From Rebecca billardiae RCC1528 (taxonomy: Eukaryota; Haptophyta), in NCBI GenBank assembly GCA_965240325.2, contig OZ251240.1:868001-932000 (forward strand): a DNA stretch of 64,000 nucleotides, read 5' to 3'. Positions 1-12,100 of the stretch are shown here, in pieces; position 1 is the stretch's first letter; each line of letters begins with the position of its first letter. Under the pieces are notes generated by a model. The model made no database searches. It saw nothing but the letters and a program-made list of their open reading frames with translations, and was not told where the DNA came from. A program made the translations under genes and the position numbers.

Positions 1-3000
1 TCGGCGGGCATGCCCGTGAGCGCGTGCGGCGTCGGCGCGTCGGTCTCGTGCTGCATCATGAACGTGTCGGCCGGCATGCCCGTGAGCGCGTGCGGCGGCG
101 GCGCGTCGGTCTTATGCTCCGTCACCAGCGTGTCGGCCGGCATGCCCGTGAGCGCGTGCGGCGGCGGCGCGTTGGTGTCGCGCTGCATCATGAACGTGTC
201 GGCCGGCATGCCCGTGAGCGCGTGCGGCGGCGGCGCGTTGGTCTCGTGCTGCATCATGAACGTGTCGGCCGGCATGCCCGTGAGCGCGTGCGGCGGCGGC
301 GCGTTGGTCTCGTGCTGCATCATGAACGTGTCGGCCGGCGTGCCCGTGAGCGCGTGCGGCGGCGGCGCGTCGGTCTTACGCTCCGTCACCAGCGTGTCGG
401 CGGGCATGCCCGTGAGCGCGTGCGGCAGCGGCGCGTCGGTGTTGCGCTGCATCATGAACGTGTCGGCGGGCATGCCCGTGAGCGCGTGCGGCGGCGGCGC
501 GTTGGTCTCGTGCTGCATCATGAGCATGTCGGCCGGCATGCCCGTGAGCGCGTGCGGCGGCGGCGCGTTGGTGTCGCGCTGCATCATGAACGTGTCGGCC
601 GGCATGCCCGTGAGCGCGTGCGGCGGCGGCGCGTCGGTCTCGTGCTGCATCATGAACGTGTCGGCCGGCATGCCCGTGAGCGCGTGCGGCGGCGGCGCGT
701 TGGTCTCGTGCTGCATCATGAACGTGTCGGCCGGCGTGCCCGTGAGCGCGTGCGGCGGCGGCGCGTTGGTGTCGCGCTGCATCATGAACGTGTCGGCCGG
801 CATGCCCGTGAGCGCGTGCGGTGGCGGCGCGTCGGTCTCGTGCTGCATCATGAACGTGTCGGCCGGCATGCCCGTGAGCGCGTGCGGCGGCGGCGCGTTG
901 GTCTCGTGCTGCATCATGAACGTGTCGGCCGGCGTGCCCGTGAGCGCGTGCGGCGGCGGCGCGTCGGTCTTACGCTCCGTCACCAGCGTGTCGGCCGGCA
1001 TGCCCGTGAGCGCGTGCGGCGGCGGCGCGTTGGTCTCGCGCTGCATCATGAACGTGTCGGCCGGCATGCCCGTGAGCGCGTGCGGCGGCGGCGCGTTGGT
1101 CTCGTGCTGCATCATGAACGTGTCGGCCGGCATGCCCGTGAGCGCGTGCGGCGGCGGCGCGTCGGTCTTATGCTCAGTCACCAGCATGTCGGCCGGCATG
1201 CCCGTGAGCGCGTGCGGCGGCGGCGCGTTGGTCTCGTGCTGCATCATGAACGAGTCGGCCGGCGTGCCCGTGAGCGCGTGCGGCGGCGGCGCGTTGGTCT
1301 CGTGCTGCATCATGAGCATGTCGGCCGGCGTGCCCGTGAGCGCGTGCGGCGGCGGCGCGTCGGTCTCGTGCTGCATCATGAACGTGTCGGCCGGCATGCC
1401 CGTGAGCGCGTGCGGTGGGGTCGCGTCGGTCTTGTGCTGCATCATGAACGTGTCGGCCGGCATGCCCGTGAGCGCGTGCGGCGGCGGCGCGTTGGTCTTG
1501 TGCTCCGTCACCAGCGTGTCGGCGGGCATGCCCGTGAGCGCGTGCGGCAGCGGCGCGTCGGTGTTGCGCTGCATCATGAACGTGTCGGCGGGCATGCCCG
1601 TGAGCGCGTGCGGCGTCGGCGCGTCGGTCTCGTGCTGCATCATGAACGTGTCGGCCGGCATGCCCGTGAGCGCGTGCGGCAGCGGCGCGTCGGTCTTATG
1701 CTCCGTCACCAGCGTGTCGGCCGGCATGCCCGTGAGCGCGTGCGGCGGCGGCGCGTCGGTCTTACGCTCCGTCACCAGCGTGTCGGCGGGCATGCCCGTG
1801 AGCGCGTGCGGCAGCGGCGCGTCGGTGTTGCGCTGCATCATGAACGTGTCGGCGGGCATGCCCGTGAGCGCGTGCGGCGGCGGCGCGTTGGTCTCGTGCT
1901 GCATCATGAGCATGTCGGCCGGCATGCCCGTGAGCGCGTGCGGCGGCGGCGCGTCGGTCTTACGCTCCGTCACCAGCGTGTCGGCGGGCATGCCCGTGAG
2001 CGCGTGCGGCAGCGGCGCGTCGGTGTTGCGCTGCATCATGAACGTGTCGGCCGGCATGCCCGTGAGCGCGTGCGGCGGCGGCGCGTTGGTCTCGTGCTGC
2101 ATCATGAACGTGTCGGCCGGCATGCCCGTGAGCGCGTGCGGCGGCGGCGCGTTGGTCTCGTGCTGCATCATGAACGTGTCGGCCGGCGTGCCCGTGAGCG
2201 CGTGCGGCGGCGGCGCTTTGGTGTCGCGCTGCATCATGAACGTGTCGGCCGGCATGCCCGTGAGCGCGTGCGGCGGCGGCGCGTTGGTCTCGTGCTGCAT
2301 CATGAACGTGTCGGCCGGCGTGCCCGTGAGCGCGTGCGGCGGCGGCGCTTTGGTGTCGCGCTGCATCATGAACGTGTCGGCCGGCATGCCCGTGAGCGCG
2401 TGCGGCGGCGGCGCGTTGGTCTCGTGCTGCATCATGAACGTGTCGGCCGGCATGCCCGTGAGCGCGTGCGGCGGCGGCGCGTTGGTCTCGTGCTGCATCA
2501 TGAACGTGTCGGCCGGCATGCCCGTGAGCGCGTGCGGCGGCGGCGCGTTGGTCTCGTGCTGCATCATGAACGTGTCGGCCGGCGTGCCCGTGAGCGCGTG
2601 CGGCGGCGGCGCTTTGGTGTCGCGCTGCATCATGAACGTGTCGGCCGGCATGCCCGTGAGCGCGTGCGGCGGCGGCGCGTTGGTCTCGTGCTGCATCATG
2701 AACGTGTCGGCCGGCGTGCCCGTGAGCGCGTGCGGCGGCGGCGCTTTGGTGTCGCGCTGCATCATGAACGTGTCGGCCGGCATGTCCGTGAGCGCGTGCG
2801 GCGGCGGCGCGTTGGTCTCGTGCTGCATCATGAACGTGTCGGCCGGCATGCCCGTGAGCGCGTGCGGCGGCGGCGCGTTGGTCTCGTGCTGCATCATGAA
2901 CGTGTCGGCCGGCGTGCCCGTGAGCGCGTGCGGCGGCGGCGCGTTGGTGTCGCGCTGCATCATGAACATGCCGGCCGGCATGCCCGTGAGCGCGTGCGAT

Positions 3001-4499
3001 GGCGGCGCGTTGGTCTCGTGCTGCATCATGAACGTGTCGGCCGGCATGCCCGTGAGCGCGTGCGGCGGGGTCGCGTTGGTCTCGTGCTGCATCATGAACG
3101 TGTCGGCCGGCGTGCCCGTGTGCGCGTGCGGCGGCGGCGCGTTGGTGTCGCGCTGCATCATGAACGTGCCGGCCGGCATGCCCGTGAGCGCGTGCGATGG
3201 CGGCGCGTTGGTCTCGTGCTGCATCATGAACGTGTCGGCCGGCATGCCCGTGAGCGCGTGCGGCGGCGGCGCGTTGGTCTCGTGCTGCATCATGAACGTG
3301 TCGGCCGGCATGCCCGTGAGCGCGTGCGGCGGCGGCGCGTTGGTCTCGTGCTGCATCATGAACGTGTCGGCCGGCGTGCCCGTGAGCGCGTGCGGCGGCG
3401 GCGCGTTGGTCTCGTGCTGCATCATGAACGTGTCGGCCGGCGTGCCCGTGAGCGCGTGCGGCGGCGGCGCGTTGGTGTCGTGCTGCATCATGAGCATGTC
3501 GGCCGGCGTGCCCGTGAGCGCGTGCGGCGGCGGCGCGTTGGTGTCGTGCTGCATCATGAGCATGTCGGCCGGCGTGCCCGTGAGCGCGTGCGGCGGCGGC
3601 ATGTTGGTCTCGTGCTGCATCATGAACGTGTCGGCCGGCATGCCCGTGAGCGCGTGCGGCGGCGGCGCGTTGGTCTCGTGCTGCATCATGAGCATGTCGG
3701 CCGGCGTGCCCGTGAGCGCGTGCGGCGGCGGGGCGTTGGTCTCGTGCTGCATCATGAGCATGTCGGCCGGCGTGCCCGTGAGCGCGTGCGGCGGCGGCGC
3801 GTTGGTGTCGTGCTGCATCATGAACGTGTCGGCCGGCGTGCCCGTGAGCGCGTGCGGCGGCGGCGCGTTGGTCTCGTGCTGCATCATGAACGTGTCGGCC
3901 GGCGTGCCCGTGAGCGCGTGCGGCGGCGGCGCGTTGGTGTCGTGCTGCATCATGAACGTGTCGGCCGGCGTGCCCGTGAGCGCGTGCGGCGGCGGCGCGT
4001 TGGTCTCGTGCTGCATCATGAACGTGTCGGCCGGCGTGCCCGTGAGCGCGTGCGGCGGCGGCGCGTTGGTGTCGTGCTGCATCATGAGCATGTCGGCCGG
4101 CGTGCCCGTGAGCGCGTGCGGCGGCGGCGCGTTGGTGTCGTGCTGCATCATGAGCATGTCGGCCGGCGTGCCCGTGAGCGCGTGCGGCGGCGGCGCGTTG
4201 GTGTCGTGCTGCATCATGAGCATGTCGGCCGGCGTGCCCGTGAGCGCGTGCGGCGGCGGCATGTTGGTCTCGTGCTGCATCATGAACGTGTCGGCCGGCA
4301 TGCCCGTGAGCGCGTGCGGCGGCGGCGCGTTGGTCTCGTGCTGCATCATGAGCATGTCGGCCGGCGTGCCCGTGAGCGCGTGCGGCGGCGGCGCGTTGGT
4401 CTCGTGCTGCATCATGAGCATGTCGGCCGGCGTGCCCGTGAGCGCGTGCGGCGGCGGGGCGTGGGTGTTCTGCTGCTTGGTCGCCGCGCCGGCCGGCAT
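1..4499. repeat. 66-bp tandem repeat array, about 68 units
   Basis: The same 66-bp unit repeats head-to-tail from the left edge to about 4,499, with decayed units at 4,440-4,570. Units differ at a few fixed sites: a tgctgcatcatgaac block alternates with a tccgtcaccagc block, gtc with gtg, and ggcatg with ggcgtg. The length is a multiple of three, so all frames stay open and long ORFs appear on both strands. There are no unique spacers, so this is not a CRISPR array. It codes for the repeats of the minus-strand gene listed next. Confidence 0.97.
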
Positions 4500-5692
4500 G
4501 CCAGTGAGCGAACGCTGCGGCGTTGGCGCATCGATCTCCTGCTCGTTGGTCATCGCGTTGGCTACCATGCCCGCGAGCGCGCGCCGCGTCTCCTCGTCAA
4601 TCTCCGTGGGCGTGGGGACTGCGAGCATTCGCGCCGCCGCACCCTCGGCGGCTGAGCAGCCCGCGATTTCAAGTGAGATGGCGCCCCCTGCCGGCTCGGC
4701 GTCGGCAACCATGCTCACCAGCGGACGCGGTCCCTCATCGATCTTCGCAAGCGCGGTGAGCGCGAGCGTGCCCGCCGCCGCGGCGTCGGCGGCTGACACG
4801 TGCGCGCCATCGAGGATGGCCCTGTCGTGCAGCGCCGTTGGCTTCTGAGCCGATCCGGCGCCGTCGTCGCCTGGTCCGACCGTGGCTCCAATTTCCTGGC
4901 CTGCGAATCAAATGGCGGGCGAAGAAGTCAGGAGGGGAAATGCAAAATAATAAAGGCGGGAATCAACAAAAATCGGGCGCGCGCAAATACAGCCCGTGCG
5001 CCGCGCGCGCGGGCGGCGCCCGTGAGCGCAAGCGTGAGGCGCGCCCTCGGCGTACGCGCTTTGCGCCACGCACACGTACCTGTGCCAGGCGTGATCGTCA
5101 GGCCCTGGGTCTTGATGAGTTTGGTGTCGCTCGGCGCACCCGAGAGTGCGGGCGCGGGCGCGCCGCTGCCAATGCGCCGCTCGGCCGCCACCACTCGGCC
5201 GGCGGCGCCGACAGCGCGAGGGGACAGCGAGCGCTGCGCCGGGAGGCGATCGGCGAGGTGCATGGCACGGTCCGTCGAGCCCGAGACCGCGTGCGTCAGG
5301 TCGGGTGGGTCGATGCGCGCGCAAATGCCGCCGCCGTGCGCGGCGGCATGCGCGAGCATGGCGATGAGAACGACGCTCGCGGCGACGACGATCGAGCTGA
5401 GCTTCGCCGCGCGAGCGCCGCTGTCCTGCTTGGCATGCGTGGCGCACGCACGGGAGCAAAGGGTCTGCGCGCACGCGCCGCCGCAGCGCCCACACCCCAC
5501 GCGCGCGCGGGGGCATCGCTGAGGCCAGTCGGCGCCCGCGCGATCGCGCGTCCGCCCGCGGCCGCGTCGCCGACGCAGCGCAGCCTGCGCATGACGACTG
5601 CCCGGCCGCCCGGAAAGCGTCCGACGATGGTTGAAGCGGCCGCGGGATCGGTGTGACGATGCGTACGTAGCACGCACCTTGCCAGTTGTCAT
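1..5692 (-). CDS. Giant 22-residue-repeat protein with membrane anchor (3' end beyond the window)
   Basis: The minus frame reads through the whole 66-bp array as 22-residue repeats with core QHETNAPPPHALTG; a second type has VTERKTDAPPPHALTG. Variation is mostly conservative (Glu/Asp, Met/Thr, His/Arg). The same frame continues beyond the array through unique sequence at 4,500-4,900 (about 130 residues, including PTPTEIDEETRRALAGMV), which favours it over the plus-strand ORFs. An intron at 4,901-5,079 (donor CAG|GTACGT, acceptor CGCAG) joins in phase to an upstream exon with a hydrophobic segment, SSIVVAASVVLIAMLAHAAA, then a probably lumenal stretch. The start is uncertain: Met at 5,692 is one choice, 5,767 another, and a further 5' exon is possible. 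I know no family with this repeat. The PPPHALTG core suggests an extended, possibly extracellular or scaffold protein. Confidence 0.6.
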
Positions 5693-6244
5693 CGAGGAGG
5701 CACACAGGATTTGCGAGGATCCGTCGGTCGCGCGAGCGGTGCCAAATGAAGGGTGCGGGCCGGGCAAACCCTTCAGCCCCGCAATTTAGGGTGGTGGACA
5801 CTTCGTCAATGTTTTGTAGTTAGGGATATTTTGATTCAGGCGGGATCTGGGCATCTGGCCCGTATATCAACGCTACCCGCCGAGTGGAACCTTGCTACGG
5901 GCAATCGGGTCCGTAACTCCGTATTACCGTGCAGGGTACCGTGCAGGGTATCTCCTCTGAGCGGGAGATTGAAGATCCAGGGGAGAGGGAGATCGCGAGC
6001 GTCGTCGCAATGGCAACGACGAGTTGTTCAGACCCATTGTCAGGTGCATCTAATCCCCGCGGAACGGTGGACGGGTGGAGCACCAGTCCTTCGCTAAGGG
6101 GTGCGACGGAAAGGACGGTGGGACCCCGGTCAATCTGGCCCAGCGGCCCTCTCGCGGGCTCTGGCGCGCGAACGCTAATCCACTAGGAGCCGCCGAGCCG
6201 TAGTTTGGCGCTCAGTGCACCAACAAAGACATCCCCAGCCGCAT

Positions 6245-6525
6245 GTCTCGCTTCGCGCGGAGCCAACTTGCTGTGTGCGGGAGCCGCACCCGAAGCACAG
6301 GCTGTGCAGCGCGCGACGCGTCGCGAGTCGGGAGTGCATCGGAACACACGGCGGTGCATGACGCGCCATGGGGCAGATATGGGTCTGTACTCAACGGATT
6401 GCGCATGCGACGGCTTCGCGATGCACTGTCGACCCACCCGACGCCGCCACGCCGCGTCGCTACACGGCCCAGTGTGCTTCGGGTGGCTCCCGCACACCAC
6501 AAGTTGGCTCCGCGCGAAGCGAGAC
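6245..6525. repeat. Fold-back element with about 52-bp inverted arms
   Basis: 6,245-6,298 and 6,474-6,525 are near-perfect inverted copies; both carry cttcgcgcggagccaacttg or its complement. They flank about 175 bp of unique sequence. The small size and lack of coding potential suggest a MITE-like fold-back element or a small inverted duplication. No clear target-site duplication was seen. Confidence 0.75.
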
Positions 6526-8964
6526 GGGTCCCACTGTCCTTTCTGTTGACGACCGGTGTCGCAGCGCGACCCGCCGGCCGTTACAGGGCCATTCGAAGGC
6601 GGTGAGTCAGAGTGTCAGACCCCTTCAGGGATGGTCACGGCAGCCATGCTGATGTCGGTTCGCAGCGTCGCGTCTCGGAGAGTCGGAGTCGGGGTACCGC
6701 TCGGGCTGGGCGTCTTGGGCCATGGGGTGAGCATGCGCGGCGCCCGAGCTCGCCGAGCCAGAAGCCACGAGGGGGCGACCTGCCCTGTGGGACATGTCGA
6801 GGCGTGTGCGACTGTGGCGCTACCGCCGGCCCGCTGATCACGCTCGAGAGTGCTGGTCTCGACCACCACGCGCACCCACGACCAGCTGCATTCAGTAGTT
6901 GCAGCTAGGCTGTTTGGTTTGGCCGTGACGGCGCGTACTGGAGTCAGGTCGGACGAGGGCTGAGAAGGGGTGCGAGGGCGGGGGCAGTCAGGCTGGTGCG
7001 TGGCGTCGGGTACGTCGCAACGCTCTCGAGCCACGCGCCGTCGAGCAGCATGCACTGGGGCCACTGTACCGCCGCACGCTCTGCCTTTGCGAGCGTGCGG
7101 CCGAGCGGACAGCTCGAATCTGAGCCGTGGCCAGCTCGTGCGCACTCGTGCGGGTATGCTACGGGGCCTCGCGCTTCGTGATCTCAGCCGCGACACCGCG
7201 TAGTGCGCCATGCTTCCAGCCCAGCTGAGCCATGCTCCAGCGCGCGGAGCCGGGTGGCAGCGGCAAGGCAAGCGGTCGCGGCGCCGCACCAACTCAGCTT
7301 CATCAGTGCATCCGCGAAAGCGCGGCTCTGAATGTGTTTTTAACTCATCGTCGCGTGCGCGCCCGTCAGTGCCGTCACTTCAGGGGTCGTGCGCGTCACG
7401 CATCAGTCTTGACAGACGGTGTGACACACTCGGCTTCAGCTAGAGTCGTGCACTACCGCTGCTCATGCTGCTGTGCAGGCTGTTTTTGTGCTATGCTTAT
7501 GCAGAATCGTGCGGGTATACCGCCGGGCTCCGCGCCTCTCATCACTCGGTTGCGCGGTGGCGCAACATCAGCGCGCTGCCTACTTCTACCATTGTGCGAA
7601 CTCTCAGCCACGCCGCGCCACGCCACGGCCCCACCATGCGTGAGGCGTGAGCGGAGCCGGGGCACGGCGGGCGTGCACGCGCACGTCGGGGGAACTTGGG
7701 GCGGGCATTCGGGGTGCACGCGTGCTGCTTACGCCGTGCGTGCGCGCGGTGCTGCCACGCGTCACTCTGCTCAGTTTATTTCACACCTGTCGTGCTGCAT
7801 CCAGTGATCCAGTCTCCGGGCTGTCCGCGGCGCTCCGCGGCGGCGGCCGTGCATGATCCAGTGCGGATAAGTATTCTGAGAGACATGCAGTGCGGCGATA
7901 CGCTGTCGTGATTCTCGACCGATAGCGAGGTGCCGAGCGCGGCCCCGCTCGGCAAACTGTCGTCCATCTCTAAAAGCCACCAGCCTGCCAGGCGCGATTC
8001 ATATTAGCGTGGGGGCAAACCCTGGCGTGCACTGTCCAGCAGCATGCCGCTCAGCCACTCGCCAGGCGCGCGTCGTGCGATGCACCGCCAACCTGCTGCA
8101 GGCGGGCACCGCCAGTCGCCAGCGCGGGGGCTGCTGGTGGCAGCGGACGAGGCGCGTCGGCCGCTGGGAGGCCTGACGGTCCACGCGCCCGAGCGAGCAC
8201 CCACGAGCACCCGCGATCAGCGCACAGCAACTTGATTGAGCGGCGCGGGCGCAGCCCTCGGCACCCGCAACACTGCGCCCGTCTGCTGCGCAGCGCCAGC
8301 GGGCGCGTGTGCGGCGCCCCCGCTAGCCGGCACCCAGAGGCTCTCGCGCGGGCAGATCGAGCGGCCCGGCCGTAACGCGTCGTAGCTGTTCACGAGTCCG
8401 CGCATGCGCTGCCATGCGCCCTTAGGCCCCGTGTCGCGGCTCGACCAGCTGTGTCGCAGCGACAGCTGCTGCCGTGCGCTGACAGTGCAGCCCGCGCGTC
8501 GCTGGCAGTGCAGTAGCGCCAGCCACGTGGCACGCGCCGAACAGCTGGCTGGTCGCTAGGCTACAAATGCCACGGGTGGGCGTGGTCTTGCCCTTGCGCC
8601 ATCGTTCCCACGCAGAAACCTATCGCGCAGGCAACCGTGTGCAATCAGCCCCATGCGATGGGGCCGTCGCGCACGTGACAAGAAGAGGCCGCGTTGTATA
8701 ATCACCCGCCTCGAGCACATCAGCACGGACAGCGGCGAGCTGGTGGATCCAGATGCTCGCGTCGACGGCGAACACCTAACCAGAGCTCATCAACGCCGAT
8801 CACCTCCGAAACGGCGCCAAGTCCTTCAACAAGTCCTTAACGCCCATCGGCTAGTCTGACGCCGCAGCGAGGTGCTCGCCCTGACTCCCTTGCCCGGGGC
8901 ATGTTTGACTCTGGCATGGTGCTGCTGAGTACAGGCAATCGCGGGCAATAAGGAGCTGTCACGT

Positions 8965-9401
8965 TAAGAAACTGGGGCTTGCTATCTGCGGATCTGGCCT
9001 AGAAACTAGGACTAGCGATTGGCTGGTTCGCTATACGCATAGTCACACTAAGAAACAGGGACTACGTCGTCCCGGCTGACGAGTGAGTGGTCCGCCGAGG
9101 GCGAGGCGCAGTCGGCCCGCGTCGGGGACGCGGCGCGCGGCCCGACTACGAGTACAGGCCAAGTCGTCCCGACTTCTCCTGATGACTGACTCCTGGCCAG
9201 TGCACCGCAGCATCCATGCAACATCATGCCAGATTTGCTCCAAAAAGGCCCAAAATTTTCTTCGGCCTCGCCGGCCGGGCCTAAAGACAGCGGGGGGCTC
9301 TGCCCCCCTGCGCCCCCCGCGCCTGCGCGGTGGGCGGACTTAGCTAAGAAACTGAGACTCCGTAGGCGCTCGGGCTACCGAACGGCTAAGAAACCGAGGC
9401 T
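8965..9401 (+). promoter_or_regulatory. Five TAAGAAAC-type motifs upstream of the GH18-like gene
   Basis: Five copies of a 15-bp motif close to TAAGAAACNGNGNCT lie on the same strand at 8,965, 8,999, 9,049, 9,345 and 9,387. All are within 710 bp of the downstream start codon. Spacing is irregular, so this is not a simple tandem repeat. It could be a regulatory element cluster or remnants of the dispersed TTTACTAAGAATAAGAGAC repeat seen elsewhere, which shares the TAAGAA...GAC pattern. Function is inferred. Confidence 0.35.
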
Positions 9402-9668
9402 AGCCGTGAGATCTCTGACTTCTTAATTATAGTGGGAAGGCCCTCAAACAAGCGATAATAGAATTGCGTGATTTCGTCGCGGGATTCCTGCAGTTTCATT
9501 GGACGAACTGGTTTCCCAGCTGCTTGAATAACTAATCATTAGTCTTATCGTATGAGTAGAAGTAGCGCTCGCGAAGTCGCGAGCTCGCGGCTTGTCGGCT
9601 ACTCGGCTCTATTTCGCTTGGCGGCCACTCGAGCCGACACCCCAACACGCGTCGAGTGCGCAACCAGA

Positions 9669-12100
9669 ATGCTCGTGACCAAGCGCGCCTTCGTCGGCGC
9701 GGCGTGTCTCGCGCTCATAGGCGTGGCGGCCATCGCGCTCGTCGCCCCCGTCGCCCTGCGCTCGCTCGGCGGCGCCGAGTCCGCCCGCCTCGAGAAGCAG
9801 CAGCCGAGCGGTGCGCCGAATGTGTTTGGCGACCTCGCCAACGGCAACTGCCACGTCAACGCGAACAGCAAGATCCAGTGCCCCGCGGTGGGGCAGTTCC
9901 CCAAGTGTGAGCAGCAGTACGCCTTCCCGTACTACTACTACGACAAGATGATCTGGATGAGCGACGTCTCCCTCCTCACCGACGACCCGGTGCTGATGGA
10001 GAGCACCGCGTTCGGCATCGCGCAGCGTGCGTGCGACAGCCCAGAGGCGTACGACGGGGGCGAGACGATCAGCGTGGCGCAGATCGCGAGCGTCTTCCTC
10101 CAGGTCAACCCGACGCACGCCGGCTCGTGCGCCGGCGCCGTGATCATCGCCGCGGGCGAGTGCCAGTGGTCGAGCGGTGGCTCGTGGGGCGGAAGCTGTC
10201 CGCCTGGGCCGTACGCTGGATGCGCGACGGCGCCGGCGTGCATCGCGACCGTGCTGAACGGGATCTGGCAGAACGGCGACAACACGCAGATGAGTCCAGC
10301 GCAGTCCGCCGCCAACCTGTACAATGACAGCCCGTACTCGATCCCGTACCTGTGTGGTGGCGCCCCCTCTGTGGTGCCGTCTGACTACATCTCCGCGGCC
10401 AACACCAACACCATCGGCGACTTCTGCCATGTAAATAAGTTCGTCGGGAGCAGGGCGGGGGCGTTCGCGTGGGGCGGCGGGCAGTGCTCGGGTGGCCTCG
10501 GGCTGGACCCGCCCACGTCGAGCTGCGCGTGCCCGTCCTCCGACGAGGCCGCCCCTGCGCTCTCAGTCGTGGATGTGCTGGATGCGGCCGCACCGGCTGC
10601 TGACGACAGTGTTGCCGGCGCAGGTGCCGATGGCGGTGCCAAGGTGCACGTAGCGCTTGAGTCGCCGCCGCCCGTGCCGGTCACGCGCACGCCTTGGCCG
10701 GCCCAGTCGCAGCCCGGCCCACAACCAAGCCTACCGCCGAGCTCACTGCCACCAAGCCCGCCGCCGAGCCCGCCACCGCCGCCGCCACCGAGCCTGCCGC
10801 CCAAGCCACCACGAAGCCCGCCGCCCTGCCCACCGCCCCGCCTGCCGCCCAGCCCGCCGCCCAGCCCGCCGCCTCCGAGCCCGCCCCCTCCGAGCCCGCC
10901 GCCGTCGCCACCGCCGTCGCCACCGCCGAGCCCACCGCCCTCGCCGGCGCCAAGCCCGCCGCCTAGCTCGCCGCCTCCGAGCCCGCCGCCGTCGCTGCCG
11001 CCGTTGCCGCTGCCGTCGCCACCGCCGAGGCCGCCGCTCTCGCCGCCGCCACGCCCGCCCCCGAGCCGGCCGCCACCGAGACCACCTCCGAGCCCGGCCC
11101 CAAGCCCGCCGCCCTCGCCGCGACTGCCCGCTCTGATCCAGGGTGCGTGCCGGATGCCGCCGCCGTGCCGCAGCGCGCGCGCTCATGTACTCATGTAGAC
11201 GCCTCAGCCGCGCTCACACACTGAACACACACGCGCACACGCCCACTGCCCACGGCCTACCGTCCACGCGCCCGCCCGTGGCAGGGTTTTTCTACGGAGC
11301 GGCGGCGTCGTGCCAGCCTGGCGCGCCCCCCGCCTCCGCCTCGTTCCCGTACATGTTCTCCTTCCCGGGTGGCGTCGACCCTGTGGACGACATCCTGCCC
11401 AAGGCGCCGCCGCAGGTGCCCAGCAGCGGCGGCTATGGGCCGTATGTGCTCACGCTGGGCGGCGGGGGCACGCAGTGGTCGGACGCGATGTACGAGGCGC
11501 TGGCGCGGCAGATGCGCGTCGTCAAGGCGCTGGGCTGGGACGGCGTCTGCTTCGACTGGGAGTACCTCGACATGTCGGGCCCCGGAACGACCATCGAGGG
11601 GCTGCACGCGCTGCTGATTGCAGCCTCTGCGGCGGGGCTGCAGGTGTACCTCACCTCACTCGCAGAGGGGCCTGCGCAGTCAGAGGCGGGCAGGTTCACG
11701 CTCGACTACACGTCCTTCGACTGGGACCTGGTCGACTTTTTCGTGCCGCAGCTCTGTGCGCGCGCGCACACACAGCCCGCGCGGTCGGTCGCTCCCACCC
11801 TCCCCGCTCTCTCTCCCTCCCCGGGCCCCCTCTCTGATGCGCGGCGGCGCCTGGCCAACACGCGCGCGCGCACGCGCAGACGGCGCGGACGGCAGCATGC
11901 CGTCGGAGTGGCAGCAGTACGTGGACTTCTGGCTGCACGGCGGCGGCACGTCGGTGCAGGCGATCGAGTGGAGCGCGCCGCCCCTCTCCAAGATCCTTTG
12001 GGGCGTCACCGCGACCGCCGACACCTACTCGAGCGTGATGGCGGCCGCGCCCGGCTCGGCTGGGTACGTGGGCTGGTGCTTTGACCCGTACAGCAGCTAG
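9669..12100 (+). CDS. Secreted GH18-like (chitinase-type) protein with Cys-rich N-domain and SPPP linker
   Basis: Three exons join in phase: 9,669-11,142, 11,285-11,755 and 11,880-12,100 (721 aa); both introns start GTGCG and end CAG. The Met at 9,669 is chosen because a signal/anchor segment follows (FVGAACLALIGVAAIALVAP); an in-frame Met at 9,552 is possible. Residues about 50-300 form a Cys-rich domain I do not recognise. A Pro/Ser linker of about 150 residues (SPPPSPPP) follows. The C-terminal third resembles a GH18 barrel: YVLTLGGGGTQWSD fits the strand-3 glycine motif and WDGVCFDWEY fits the catalytic DGxDxDWE motif, keeping the acid/base Glu but with Cys for the middle Asp. The likely role is binding or cutting chitin or related glycans outside the cell. 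Activity is uncertain, and a chitinase-like lectin is possible. Confidence 0.75.

Larger units (their letters stand above)
5693..9668. other. Non-coding stretch with small repeats
   Basis: About 4 kb without a supportable gene. The ORFs here are short, compositionally biased and overlap on both strands. It holds a fold-back repeat (6,245-6,525), imperfect direct repeats near 7,145 and 7,508, a short GC hairpin near 9,290 (seven G/C pairs around TCT) and a cluster of TAAGAAAC motifs before the next gene. An ATG at 9,552 opens a frame continuous with that gene. Confidence 0.6.

Noticed and set aside
1-4499. CRISPR array
   Set aside because: The repeats are contiguous with no unique spacers, and the context is eukaryotic.
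10-4848. Plus-strand ORFs of 1,612 and 1,543 residues across the 66-bp array
   Set aside because: They are Cys/Ser/Gly- or Arg/His-rich by-products of a repeat whose length is a multiple of three. The minus frame continues into unique coding sequence and a good splice site.
6615-7292. 225-aa minus ORF
   Set aside because: Composition and codon use match neighbouring shadows; no domain, splice sites or signal.
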